NCBI GenBank assembly: GCA_965657085.1 | Contig: CBFHND010000003.1 | Span: forward strand, 124,001 to 188,000 | Source of the DNA: CBFHND01 sp965657085 | Lineage (GTDB): Bacteria > Pseudomonadota > Alphaproteobacteria > Rhodobacterales > Rhodobacteraceae | Length of the DNA: 64,000 nt | Reading direction: 5' to 3' | Shown here: piece after piece, positions 32,813-42,773 of the stretch | Numbering within the stretch: the stretch's first letter is position 1 | How the letters are laid out: each line of letters begins with the position of its first letter | Notes under the pieces: model-generated | What the model was told of the DNA's origin: nothing | Database searches by the model: none | What the model saw: only the letters and a program-made list of their open reading frames with translations | Program-made: the position numbers and the translations under genes

Positions 32813-33832
32813 ATGCCGCACGTTCAGGAACCCAAGCTGATTTCAGGCAATGCCAACATGCCGCTGGCGCAGGCCATTGCCCGGCGCATGTCGCTGCATC
32901 GCGGTGTGAACGTGGGACTGGTCGAGGCCCGGGTCGAACGGTTCAACGATGGCGAGATTTTTGTCGAGGTCTTCGAGAACGTACGCGGCGAGGATATGTT
33001 CATCATCCAGCCAACGTCGAACCCTGCCAACGACAATCTGATGGAACTCTTGATCATGTGCGACGCCCTGCGCCGCAGCTCGGCCGCGCGCATCACCGCC
33101 GTGATCCCCTATTTCGGCTACGCCCGTCAGGACCGCCGCACCAAGGCGCGCACGCCGATTTCGGCCAAACTGGTGGCGAACATGCTGGTGGGCGCTGGCA
33201 TCGAACGGGTGCTGACCCTCGATCTTCATGCCGCCCAGATCCAGGGCTTTTTCGATATTCCCGTGGACAACCTCTATGCCTCGCCTGTCTTTGCGCTCGA
33301 CATCAAGTCACAGTTCAGAGGTCAGTTGGACGAGTTGATGATCGTGTCGCCCGACGTGGGCGGTGTGGCCCGCGCCCGCGAACTGGCCAAACGACTGAAC
33401 GCCCCCTTGTCCATCGTGGACAAGCGCCGCGAAAAGCCCGGCGAAGTTGCGGAAATGACGGTGATCGGCAACGTGAAGGACAAGGTCTGCCTGATCATCG
33501 ACGATATGGTCGACACCGCAGGCACCCTATGCAAGGCCGCCGAAGTGCTGATGGAAAACGGCGCCAAGGAAGTGCACAGCTATATCAGCCATGGCGTGAT
33601 GAGCGGCCCGGCGGTGGATCGCGTCACCAAATCGGTGATGAAATCGCTGGTCATCACCGACAGCATCCAACCGACAGAGGCGGTCAAGGACGCCGCCAAC
33701 ATCCGCATTGTACCCACGGCACCGGTCTTTGCGCAGGCGATTCTGAACATCTGGAACGGCACCTCGGTCAGCTCGCTGTTCGATGCCGAAACGCTGGGTC
33801 CGATCTACGACGGGATGTACGCCGCGGAGTGA
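32813..33832 (+). CDS. prs: Ribose-phosphate pyrophosphokinase
   Basis: A 339-residue PRPP synthetase. The start region PKLISGNANMPLAQAIARRM (7-26) and the ATP flexible-loop part YFGYARQDRRTKARTPISA (about 99-117) are typical. DLHAAQIQGFFDIP (about 134-147) is the signature, and the PRPP loop is IIDDMVDTAGTL near 225-236. This enzyme starts nucleotide, histidine and tryptophan synthesis. ATG 32813 is chosen because it gives the length usual in Rhodobacterales; an in-frame ATG at 32792 is less likely. Confidence 0.96.
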   Translation: MPHVQEPKLISGNANMPLAQAIARRMSLHRGVNVGLVEARVERFNDGEIFVEVFENVRGEDMFIIQPTSNPANDNLMELLIMCDALRRSSAARITAVIPYFGYARQDRRTKARTPISAKLVANMLVGAGIERVLTLDLHAAQIQGFFDIPVDNLYASPVFALDIKSQFRGQLDELMIVSPDVGGVARARELAKRLNAPLSIVDKRREKPGEVAEMTVIGNVKDKVCLIIDDMVDTAGTLCKAAEVLMENGAKEVHSYISHGVMSGPAVDRVTKSVMKSLVITDSIQPTEAVKDAANIRIVPTAPVFAQAILNIWNGTSVSSLFDAETLGPIYDGMYAAE

Positions 33833-33851
33833 CGCGGCCAGACCCAAGGGC

Positions 33852-33871
33852 GGGGGCCTGAAGCCCCCCTT
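33852..33871 (+). terminator. Likely terminator hairpin of prs
   Basis: GGGGGC (33852-33857), loop CTGAA, GCCCCC (33863-33868), then CTT. It follows the prs stop at 33832 and is shared with the converging H-lectin gene, whose end is at 33877. The T run is short. Confidence 0.5.
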
Positions 33872-33876
33872 ACGTC

Positions 33877-34227
33877 CTAGTAGAGATCCCAGTCGTCCGG
33901 ATCGGCCAATTCACCAATCGACATCCACGCGATGCGCAAACGGGCCACGCGCGTGTCACCCCAAGTGCGGAAAACAAGGTCAAAGCCGTCGTTTGTGACC
34001 GCTTCGGCTTTGATATCGGCACGGATCACCGTGGCAGCGTCCATGTCCCACAACGACACCGAGGTCTGAACCGCAGGCGGTGACCGGTAGGGTTGGGAAA
34101 AGACGATGCGCTTGCGGCGCTCGCGCTGGCCGCGCCCGGTCCACATTTCGCCATCGTCCTCGAAATCGGAAAACAGGATCGGGTCCCCTTGATCGACACC
34201 GATCATATAGTTGCGCAGCTTCTTCAT
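33877..34227 (-). CDS. H-type lectin domain protein
   Basis: A 116-residue single-domain protein. It has the H-type lectin pattern RIVFSQPYRSPPAVQTSVSL (about 40-59), DMDA, and a C-terminal FRTWGDTRVARLRIAWMSIG (about 86-105). In snail agglutinin this fold binds N-acetylgalactosamine as a trimer. No signal peptide is present, so the protein may be cytosolic or fused in function to something else. Role is unknown. It lies between prs and the ATP synthase cluster, on the minus strand, 3' of atpC. Confidence 0.75.
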   Translation of the reverse strand: MKKLRNYMIGVDQGDPILFSDFEDDGEMWTGRGQRERRKRIVFSQPYRSPPAVQTSVSLWDMDAATVIRADIKAEAVTNDGFDLVFRTWGDTRVARLRIAWMSIGELADPDDWDLY

Positions 34228-34294
34228 TGCGTTGCCTTACGTGCACGTCACTTGCTTGTTGCAAGAGTGCGCAAAAATTAGTCGATAATGCAAG

Positions 34295-34319
34295 AAGGCC
34301 CCGGAACGTCCGAGGCCTT
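34295..34319 (-). terminator. Hairpin terminator of the atp operon
   Basis: AAGGCCCCGGA (34295-34305), loop ACG, TCCGAGGCCTT (34309-34319): an 11-pair stem with one G-T when read on the minus strand. It is 20 bases past the atpC stop, but the T tract on the minus strand is weak (CTTG). Confidence 0.6.
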
Positions 34320-34338
34320 TAGATCACTGTTCAGCAAT

Positions 34339-34761
34339 TTAGAGGTTGGGCTGTTTCGGGTTCAACCCGATTTCGGTGCCCATGGCCACCATGTCGGCCA
34401 AGAGCTTTACAGCTTCGTCCGTAGGACCGTTGCCGGTCTTGACCGTGTCGTAGGCGGCGTGCGCCTCATCGATCATCTCGTCCAGATGCTCTTGGGTGAT
34501 GTCCGCACGCGAAATCGCACGCTCCGCCAGAACGGATACGCCACCTGCGCCGATTTCGGCGAAGCCACCGGTGACGACATATTCCGTCGTCGTACCACCC
34601 GCATCGACACGCAGCACACCGGGGCGCAAGGTCGTGATCGTGGGCGCGTGGTCGGCCATGACGGTCATGTCCCCGTCAGAACCGGGGATCAGCACCGAAG
34701 CCACTTGCATCGACGCAAGGCTACGCTCGGGCGACACCAGATCGAATTGCATATCTGCCAT
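34339..34761 (-). CDS. atpC: F0F1 ATP synthase epsilon subunit
   Basis: ATG 34761 with ribosome site AGGAG gives 140 residues. The beta-sandwich part reads MQFDLVSPERSLASMQVASV then DGDMTVMADHAPTITTLRPG (33-52), and helices follow (RADITQEHLDEMIDEA). Epsilon contacts gamma and inhibits ATP hydrolysis. It is the last gene of atpHAGDC and is separated from atpD by 98 bases that hold a large inverted repeat, an unusually structured gap in this operon. Confidence 0.96.
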   Translation of the reverse strand: MADMQFDLVSPERSLASMQVASVLIPGSDGDMTVMADHAPTITTLRPGVLRVDAGGTTTEYVVTGGFAEIGAGGVSVLAERAISRADITQEHLDEMIDEAHAAYDTVKTGNGPTDEAVKLLADMVAMGTEIGLNPKQPNL

Positions 34762-34787
34762 TGTCGTTCTCCTGATCAAGGCGCGGT

Positions 34788-34847
34788 GGTGGGGGACGCC
34801 CCCACCTTACACGGCCTGATGTGCGGTAAGGTGGGGGTGCCCCCACC
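34788..34847. repeat. Nested inverted repeat between atpD and atpC
   Basis: Two hairpins, GGTGGGGG-ACG-CCCCCACC (34788-34806) and GGTGGGGG-TG-CCCCCACC (34830-34847). Each is flanked by CTTAC/GTAAG, so together they form a larger inverted repeat with arms of about 22 bases (34788-34810 and 34826-34847) around a 15-base centre. The whole may fold as a long stem in the atp transcript. Confidence 0.85.
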
Positions 34848-34859
34848 CGACCCTTGGGA

Positions 34860-36281
<1,422 letters not shown>

Positions 36282-36301
36282 GTCGTATCTCTCCGGTTGT
36301 C

Positions 36302-37183
36302 TTAGAGCGCCTCGGCGCCCGAAATAATTTCAATCAGTTCGTTGGTGATCACGGCCTGGCGTGAGCGGTTGAACTGGATGGTCAGCTTGTCGATCATTTC
36401 GCCCGCGTTGCGCGTCGCGTTGTCCATGGCGGACATGCGCGCACCCTGTTCGGACGCCCCGTTCTCCAGCAAGGCCGAGAAGATCGCCGTGGTGATCGCG
36501 CGCGGCAGCAGATCGGCCAGAACGGCCTCTTCGCTGGGCTCGTAATCATAAAGCGTTGCTGCCTCGGCCGCATCGTCTGCCCCTTCGGGCACCTGAAACG
36601 GAATGATCTGCTGTGCGGTCGGGATCTGGCTGACCACGTTGACGAATTGCGAAAAGAAGATCGTCGCCACGTCGAACTCGCCCGCGTCAAAGCGTGCCAG
36701 AACGTCCCTGGCGATGCCCTGCGCATCCGCGTAACCCACGCGCTTGACCTCTGTCAGGTCGACGTGACCCACAAAGGTATCGCCCAGATCACGCTTGATC
36801 GCGTCGCGGCCCTTCTTGCCCACGGTCAGGATCTTGACGGTCTTGCCCGCCGCCTGAAGCTCCAGTGCACGCTGTTTCGCCATTTTGGCGATGTTGCCGT
36901 TGAAGCCACCGCAAAGTCCGCGTTCGGCTGTCATGATCACAAGCAGGTGCACCTGATCATTGCCCGTCCCGGACAACAGCTTTGGCGCACTGTCGGACCC
37001 GCCAACAGCAGCGGCCAGCCCTGCCATCACGGCGTTGAACCGTTCGGCATAGGGACGCGACTGTTCGGCAGCTTCCTGTGCCCGCCGCAGTTTTGCGGCG
37101 GCCACCATTTGCATGGCCTTGGTGATCTTCCGAGTGTTCTTGACACTCTCGATCCGGTTTTTAAGGTCCTTGAGACTTGGCAT
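36302..37183 (-). CDS. atpG: F0F1 ATP synthase gamma subunit
   Basis: A 293-residue central shaft subunit. It starts PSLKDLKNRIESVKNTRKIT (2-21) and has the conserved MTAERGLCGGFNGNIAKMAK near 79-98. The C-terminal helix ends NASTRNAGEMIDKL-like with the ITNELIEIISGAEAL tail. It rotates within the alpha3beta3 head. The gene lies 14 bases after atpA and 20 bases before atpD. Confidence 0.98.
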   Translation of the reverse strand: MPSLKDLKNRIESVKNTRKITKAMQMVAAAKLRRAQEAAEQSRPYAERFNAVMAGLAAAVGGSDSAPKLLSGTGNDQVHLLVIMTAERGLCGGFNGNIAKMAKQRALELQAAGKTVKILTVGKKGRDAIKRDLGDTFVGHVDLTEVKRVGYADAQGIARDVLARFDAGEFDVATIFFSQFVNVVSQIPTAQQIIPFQVPEGADDAAEAATLYDYEPSEEAVLADLLPRAITTAIFSALLENGASEQGARMSAMDNATRNAGEMIDKLTIQFNRSRQAVITNELIEIISGAEAL

Positions 37184-37197
37184 TGCCTTATCTCTCC

Positions 37198-38736
37198 TTA
37201 CGCGAAATCAGCGGCGAAGGCGTCCAGGGCGGCGCGCACCTTGTCGGCGGCATCGTCCTTGATTTTGGGGTCTTCGTTGGTGATCCAGTCCAGAACGTCC
37301 TGATGCTTGCCGCGCAGGTGTGCCAGAAGGCCCGCTTCCCAGCGGCCCACGTCCGACACGTCGACCTTGTCGAGGTAGCCGTTGGTGCCCGCGAAGATGA
37401 TGCAGACGATCTCGGCGTTGGTCAGGGGCGAATACTGCGGCTGTTTCATCAGCTCGGTCAGGCGCGCACCACGGGCCAGCAGCTGCTGGGTCGCGGCATC
37501 AAGGTCAGAGCCGAACTGGGCAAAGGCCGCCATCTCGCGGTACTGCGCCAGCGACAGTTTCACCGGACCCGCCACCGAGGACATCGCCTTGGTTTGCGCC
37601 GAAGAGCCAACCCGCGACACCGACAGACCGGTGTTCACAGCAGGGCGGATGCCTTGGTAGAACAGTTCCGTTTCAAGGAAGATCTGACCGTCGGTGATCG
37701 AAATCACGTTCGTCGGAATAAACGCCGACACGTCGCCACCTTGGGTTTCGATGATCGGCAGAGCCGTCAGCGACCCGGCACCGAAGTCTTCGTTCAGCTT
37801 GGCCGAACGCTCCAGCAGGCGCGAGTGAAGATAGAAAACGTCGCCGGGATAGGCTTCGCGGCCGGGCGGACGGCGCAGCAGCAGCGACATCTGGCGATAG
37901 GACACGGCCTGTTTGCTGAGGTCATCGTAGATGATCAGCGCGTGGCGGCCGTTGTCGCGGAAATGCTCGGCCATGGCGGTCGCGGCATAGGGGGCAAGGA
38001 ACTGCATGGGCGCGGGGTCCGATGCGGTCGCGGCCACAACGATGGAGTATTCCATCGCGCCGTTTTCTTCGAGCTTCTTGACCAGCTGCGCCACGGTCGA
38101 ACGCTTCTGACCCACGGCCACGTAGACGCAGTAGAGCTTCTTGCTCTCGTCGTCGCCAGCAGCTTCGTTGTAGGATTTCTGGTTCAGGATCGCGTCCAGC
38201 GCGACAGCCGTTTTTCCGGTCTGACGGTCACCAATGATCAGCTCACGCTGGCCACGGCCAATCGGGATCATCGCGTCCACGGATTTCAGACCCGTCGCCA
38301 TCGGCTCGTGCACGGATTTACGCGGGATGATGCCCGGCGCCTTGCTGTCGGCCACCAGACGCTTGGACGCGTTCAGCGGGCCCTTGCCGTCGATGGGGTT
38401 GCCCAGACCGTCCACAACGCGGCCCAGCAGTTCGTCACCGGCGGGCACGTCCACGATCGAGTTGGTGCGCTTGACGGTGTCGCCTTCTTTGATGTCGCGG
38501 TCCGACCCGAAGATAACGATACCCACGTTGTCCGCCTCGAGGTTCAGGGCCATGCCCTGAATGCCACCGGGGAATTCAACCATTTCACCGGCCTGAACAT
38601 TGTCGAGGCCGTAGACGCGGGCGATACCGTCGCCAACGCTCAGAACACGGCCAACCTCGGCCACTTCTGCTTCTTGACCAAAGTTCTTGATCTGGTCTTT
38701 CAGGATCGCAGAAATTTCTGCAGCTTGGATACCCAT
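37198..38736 (-). CDS. atpA: F0F1 ATP synthase alpha subunit
   Basis: A 512-residue subunit. The noncatalytic nucleotide site is GDRQTGKTAVALDAIL (about 169-184), and the signature of alpha/beta subunits is PPGREAYPGDVFYLHSRLLE (about 287-306). The start GIQAAEISAILKDQIKNFGQ is typical of alphaproteobacteria. It starts one base after the atpH stop, typical of the tightly packed F1 operon. Confidence 0.99.
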   Translation of the reverse strand: MGIQAAEISAILKDQIKNFGQEAEVAEVGRVLSVGDGIARVYGLDNVQAGEMVEFPGGIQGMALNLEADNVGIVIFGSDRDIKEGDTVKRTNSIVDVPAGDELLGRVVDGLGNPIDGKGPLNASKRLVADSKAPGIIPRKSVHEPMATGLKSVDAMIPIGRGQRELIIGDRQTGKTAVALDAILNQKSYNEAAGDDESKKLYCVYVAVGQKRSTVAQLVKKLEENGAMEYSIVVAATASDPAPMQFLAPYAATAMAEHFRDNGRHALIIYDDLSKQAVSYRQMSLLLRRPPGREAYPGDVFYLHSRLLERSAKLNEDFGAGSLTALPIIETQGGDVSAFIPTNVISITDGQIFLETELFYQGIRPAVNTGLSVSRVGSSAQTKAMSSVAGPVKLSLAQYREMAAFAQFGSDLDAATQQLLARGARLTELMKQPQYSPLTNAEIVCIIFAGTNGYLDKVDVSDVGRWEAGLLAHLRGKHQDVLDWITNEDPKIKDDAADKVRAALDAFAADFA

Positions 38737-39297
38737 TTATCCGACCTCTTTCATTGCATTCTGGAGGGAGTTCAGCTTCGAACGGATCGACGTGTCGATC
38801 ATTTTCGAACCCACTTTGACGACAAGACCGCCGATGAGGCTTTCATCAACGGTCGCATTGATTGTTACGGTTTTGCCCATGCGGGCCTTGAGCGTCTTGG
38901 CCAGTTTGTCGGCCTGCGTCTTGGTCAGGGCCTTGGCCGAAGTGACATCCGCCGTCAGCTCGCCTTTGTCCTCGGCGATGATATCGCGCAGCGACTGCAC
39001 CAGCTGGGGCAGAACGAATAGGCGGCGCTTTTGCGCCATCAGGGCCAGCGTGTTGGACATGATGGGCGACAGCGACATCTTGGCGGCCAGCGCGCCAATG
39101 GCAGCGCCTTGTTCGTCACGGCTGTAGACCGGGGAATTGATCAGAGCGTTGAAATCGCCCGACGTCGCCATGACATCCGACAATGCGTTCAGATCGGTTT
39201 CAATGGCTTTGACCTTCTTGGCCTCTTTGGCCAGGTCATAGACGGCAGTCGCATATCTCGCAGCGATGCCCGTCGAAATCGAAGCTGGTTCGGACAC
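38737..39297 (-). CDS. atpH: F0F1 ATP synthase delta subunit
   Basis: The stator subunit linking F1 to the membrane part. GTG 39297, preceded by GGAAGGGTG, gives 186 residues, the usual length; an in-frame TTG at 39333 would add 12 residues without homology. It starts SEPASISTGIAARYATAVYD (2-21) and ends with the QNAMKEVG tail. It is the first gene of atpHAGDC. The membrane part genes (atpIBEF) are not in the window, as usual for Rhodobacterales, where F0 is elsewhere. Confidence 0.95.
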   Translation of the reverse strand: MSEPASISTGIAARYATAVYDLAKEAKKVKAIETDLNALSDVMATSGDFNALINSPVYSRDEQGAAIGALAAKMSLSPIMSNTLALMAQKRRLFVLPQLVQSLRDIIAEDKGELTADVTSAKALTKTQADKLAKTLKARMGKTVTINATVDESLIGGLVVKVGSKMIDTSIRSKLNSLQNAMKEVG

Positions 39298-39646
39298 GTC
39301 CACCCTTCCGATGTCTGGCCCCGGTTCGCGCAAGATAGCGCAGCACCGAGGGTGTTGGCGCGGGTTGATGGCATCAATCCGCTGAAATCAGGGGGGATGT
39401 AGCAGACGCTTTGCCACCCCGCAACAGGTCGTGCATGCCAACGGATTCTGACGTTTTTCAACGATTTCAGCAGCTTGACGTAGGTGCGACCCTTTGCGCG
39501 GTCAAAATTGTTGAGAAAGACACTCAAAATCACGTCGCTTGGGACCTGAATCAGCCCCACAAAGACAGCTCAAAACGCCTTGCGCGTCTTCCCGCCACAG
39601 ATATTCGGCGCGACGGGGGCCGCCCCGCACGCCGCTTTGACCATGC
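39298..39646. other. Noncoding region between atpH and the class II aldolase gene
   Basis: About 349 bases. The minus strand must hold the atp operon promoter here. A candidate is TTGACC (39505-39500), 17 bases, TACGTC (39482-39477), but the -10 is weak. A 123-codon minus-strand frame (39189-39560) overlaps atpH and is not convincing. No terminator for the aldolase gene was clear near 39640. Confidence 0.3.
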
Positions 39647-40471
39647 TCAGTGATCGTGACCGGGATTGCTTCGGGCCAGTTTGCGCATCAATCCCGGCCA
39701 CACGAGGTTGTCGCCCGATCCCGGCACGAAGCCTGCGGCCGCCTGCGCCTGCACCGTATCTGCCATGCTTTGGGGTTCTTCGTGCAGGTTCTCGCTGCCC
39801 GCCGCCTGCGCGAGGATCTGCGTCTTGCAGGCGTTTTCGAGGAAATACATCCGCAGAAACGCGATGGCACAGTTTGGACCCAATGTCAGCGTGCCGTGAT
39901 TGCGCAGCATCAACAGGCTCTTTGTGCCCAGATCGGCCACGATGCGATCCCGCTCATCGAGGTCCAAAGCGATCCCTTCGTAGTCGTGATAGGCCAGATC
40001 GTTGTTCACGATCATCGAAAACTGCGTATAGCGGCGCAAACCTTCGTTCTGAACACTGACCGCCACGCCGTAGGGCGTGTGCACGTGAATGACGCATCCC
40101 GCATCTTCCCGTGCCGAATGAATCGCCGAATGGATGGTGAACCCTGCCGGGTTGATGAAATAGGGCGTATCCTGGCAGATGTTGCCCTCGAGGTCGATTT
40201 TCACAAGGCATGAAGCCGTCATCTCGTCGAACATCACGCCGTAGGGGTTGATCAAAAACCGCTCTTCGCCGTCCTCGTCCGGCAACCGCGCCGAAATGTG
40301 GGTGAACACCAGATCGGTCCAGCCATGCAGCGCGCACAGCCGGTAGGTGGCGGCCAGGTCGCAACGCAGCTTCCATTCGGCATCTGACACCTGGCCCTTG
40401 AGGGTGGGCAACATGGCGGGATCGGGAATGTCGAACCCCTGTCCAATGGCGGCTGTGGCTTCGTCTTTCAT
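39647..40471 (-). CDS. Class II aldolase/adducin domain protein
   Basis: A 274-residue protein. The fold's metal-binding His pair is in CVIHVHTPYGVAVS (about 127-140), a catalytic acid is in the LINPYG region (about 77-82), and MLRNHGTLTLG (about 192-202) gives the later His. The family includes fuculose-1-phosphate aldolase and decarboxylases; the substrate here cannot be told. It has no nearby sugar genes. It starts after a short gap upstream of the calcium-repeat protein gene, and the two are divergent. Confidence 0.85.
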   Translation of the reverse strand: MKDEATAAIGQGFDIPDPAMLPTLKGQVSDAEWKLRCDLAATYRLCALHGWTDLVFTHISARLPDEDGEERFLINPYGVMFDEMTASCLVKIDLEGNICQDTPYFINPAGFTIHSAIHSAREDAGCVIHVHTPYGVAVSVQNEGLRRYTQFSMIVNNDLAYHDYEGIALDLDERDRIVADLGTKSLLMLRNHGTLTLGPNCAIAFLRMYFLENACKTQILAQAAGSENLHEEPQSMADTVQAQAAAGFVPGSGDNLVWPGLMRKLARSNPGHDH

Positions 40472-40615
40472 GGCATCCTCCGTGATTATCCCTCCAGCCT
40501 ACGGTTTTTGGCAACGAAGGCCAGTAAAACAGAGTGTTTCCAGCGCGAAGCCTTGACCGCAGGAATTCAATCCTGAAGGGTGGTGCGGATTAACGTCAAT
40601 TTTAGGATATTTGTC

Positions 40616-41932
40616 ATGGGTGCCTTTGCACTGCTTTCGCTGCTGGGCCTCGGCCTTGCCGCCACGGCCCTCTCGGGGGACGACACCGATGATATCGTCG
40701 AAGAGGACGAAGTTGTCGCAGAACCCGAAGAAGAAACCGACCCCGAATTGGGCGCAGTCGTCGAGTACGACGAAGAGACCAACACCGTCACCATCGAGAA
40801 GGGCGCGGACGAGGACGGCGATGTGGTTGTCGTGACCAGCCGCGGCCAGAACGATGGCGATCTTGAAGGGCGCACGCTGTTGCCCAACAACAGCTATGAT
40901 CTGACCATCTATCTGGTACCCGAAGGCGTTGACCTGATGGCGGCGTTGAACGGCGATCACGACGCCGAAACCGTTGGCAACGGGGGCGATGGGACGGAGG
41001 CCGATGATATCGCCGCTTCGGTCGGGGCCACGCAATTGGGGCAGTGGTCGTTCGACATCGATTATCGCGGCGAGGACACCCTGCCCGATCTGGACATTGC
41101 GGACGGGGTTGATCCGGTCTTTGGCCAGATGTACGGCTCGTTTTATGGCACATACTTCGTGCCCGACAGTGCCGCCGCAGTGACCTCTGAAGCCAACCTG
41201 CTGGACGGGTTCACCGATACCGAAGGTGATCAGGGTATCTTCTACAAACTGCGCACCGAAGGCGAAGAGATCACCGGTACGGACAAGAACGATGAAATGT
41301 GGATCCGCGCCAGAGACGTGACCGCGCGCGGGGGGGATGGCGATGACCTTTTTGAAGCGGACGCCGGCAGCGGGAACGCGCTTTTTGGCGACGGTGGCGA
41401 CGATACATTCCTGATTTTCAACGATGCTGTCAGTTCGGTCGACGGCGGCGCGGGGGCGGACAGTCTGTATCTTACCGACTTCAACGGCACGGCAACGGGC
41501 GGTGATGGCGATGACACCATTCTTGTTGGTTCGTCCGGCTCCGATGCCGACATCAACGGCGGTGCAGGCGATGATCAGTTCATTGTCTATGAAAGTGGCA
41601 TCGGCAGCCTGACGGGCGGAGAAGGGGCCGACAGCTATACGCTCAACCCGGTTCTGCGCGACAGCCTGCAACCCATGACCATCACCGATTTCGACCCTGC
41701 CGAGGACAGCCTTGCCGTGGGCGTGGCCAGCGATGCGGGGCCTTACGAGATCACCATCGTGCGCGATCTGGCGTTGAACCGGACCGAAGTGCGCGTGACG
41801 GTGCCGGGTGTGGAGGCCGAAGCCTCGGCCGAGTATGGCGTTCTGATCCACCTTGAAGGCGCGCCCGAGATCAGCGAAAGCGATATCGTGCTGGTCGATG
41901 CCGTGTCGGACGACGTGATTTACCCCTATTGA
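40616..41932 (+). CDS. Membrane-anchored acidic protein with RTX-like calcium-binding repeats
   Basis: From ATG 40616 the protein has 438 residues. The first ~20 (GAFALLSLLGLGLAATALSG) form one hydrophobic segment. It is followed by an acidic stretch (DDTDDIVEEDEVVAEPEEET) and a large acidic domain. Residues about 240-340 hold repeats of the GGxGxDxhx type: GGDGDDLFEADAG, FGDGGDDTFLIFND, GGAGADSLYL, GGDGDDTILVG, GGAGDDQFIV and GGEGADSYTL. These normally bind calcium in a beta-roll. It lacks the typical C-terminal type I secretion signal I could recognise. GTG starts at 40580/40583 are possible but fit less well. Confidence 0.8.
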   Translation: MGAFALLSLLGLGLAATALSGDDTDDIVEEDEVVAEPEEETDPELGAVVEYDEETNTVTIEKGADEDGDVVVVTSRGQNDGDLEGRTLLPNNSYDLTIYLVPEGVDLMAALNGDHDAETVGNGGDGTEADDIAASVGATQLGQWSFDIDYRGEDTLPDLDIADGVDPVFGQMYGSFYGTYFVPDSAAAVTSEANLLDGFTDTEGDQGIFYKLRTEGEEITGTDKNDEMWIRARDVTARGGDGDDLFEADAGSGNALFGDGGDDTFLIFNDAVSSVDGGAGADSLYLTDFNGTATGGDGDDTILVGSSGSDADINGGAGDDQFIVYESGIGSLTGGEGADSYTLNPVLRDSLQPMTITDFDPAEDSLAVGVASDAGPYEITIVRDLALNRTEVRVTVPGVEAEASAEYGVLIHLEGAPEISESDIVLVDAVSDDVIYPY

Positions 41933-41953
41933 TCCGAAAAACCGGGCGCGGTT

Positions 41954-42703
41954 TCAAACGCCCCGCGCCCGTCCAACTGCAGGTTCGGTCAACCCCTCCA
42001 GCACGCTGGCGCGTTTGCGGGTGCGGCTGACGCGGCCCTTTGGCGGATAGACCAGCTTGGTTGCCTCCACCATGAAAGCGCCCCCGGCGAACATGCCCGG
42101 CGTCATGCGCCCCACCTGTTCAAACATGCCCGCCGATTTCATCCAAAGCCGCTTGCCTGACGGAAACTGGTACAGCGCGCCCACATGCCGTTCCGGCAGG
42201 AACTGATGTTTGCGCAGCTGGGTTTCCAGTTGGCTGGCCGAATAGGGACGCCCGAACCCGAATGGCGTGCGGTCGCGCCGCGACCAAAGCCCCGCGCGGT
42301 TCGGCACAATGAACAACGCCTTGCCCCCCGGCCCCAGCACCCGCCAGCATTCTTCCAGCAGGTCATGCGGATGGTCCGAGGTTTCCAACCCGTGCAGCAC
42401 CACCAGCTTGTCCACATGGCCCGTCTCAACCGGCCACAGTGTTTCATGCATGAGCGCCGCCACGTTCGGCCCATCGGGCGGCCACGGCATCACCCCCTGC
42501 GGGCCCGGCATCAACGCCATCACCCGGCGCGCGTCCTTGAGGTAGGGACGCAGCAGCGGCACGGCAAAGCCGAACCCCGCCACCGTCTGCCCCTTGGCCT
42601 CGGGCCACAGTTCCAGCATCCGGGTGCGCAGGGATTTCTGCGCCGCCCGGCCCAGCGCGCTGCGGTAATAGAAATTGCGCAGATCCTGCACGTCGAGGTG
42701 CAT
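41954..42703 (-). CDS. SAM-dependent methyltransferase, class I
   Basis: The start ATG 42703 gives 249 residues. It begins MHLDVQDLRNFYYRSALGRA, then AGFGFAVPLLRPYL (about 42-55) in place of the normal glycine-rich motif, later DKLVVLHGLETSDHPHDLLE (about 99-118) and WRVLGPGGKALFIVPNRAG (about 121-139). The last three match motifs II and III of class I methyltransferases. The substrate is unknown. In many Rhodobacterales this gene is next to gloB, divergently transcribed, as here. Confidence 0.82.
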   Translation of the reverse strand: MHLDVQDLRNFYYRSALGRAAQKSLRTRMLELWPEAKGQTVAGFGFAVPLLRPYLKDARRVMALMPGPQGVMPWPPDGPNVAALMHETLWPVETGHVDKLVVLHGLETSDHPHDLLEECWRVLGPGGKALFIVPNRAGLWSRRDRTPFGFGRPYSASQLETQLRKHQFLPERHVGALYQFPSGKRLWMKSAGMFEQVGRMTPGMFAGGAFMVEATKLVYPPKGRVSRTRKRASVLEGLTEPAVGRARGV

Positions 42704-42773
42704 GAGAACCCTTTCACCTTGGGCCGCGATGGGCCACGATGCCCCTACCCTAGCAAGCCTAAAGGAAATGGCC

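Noticed and set aside
37177..39021. A 614-codon plus-strand frame across atpA
   Set aside because: Antisense shadow of atpA/atpH.
39189..39560. A 123-codon minus-strand frame upstream of atpH
   Set aside because: It overlaps atpH in another frame, and its first part lies in the expected promoter region with no ribosome site.
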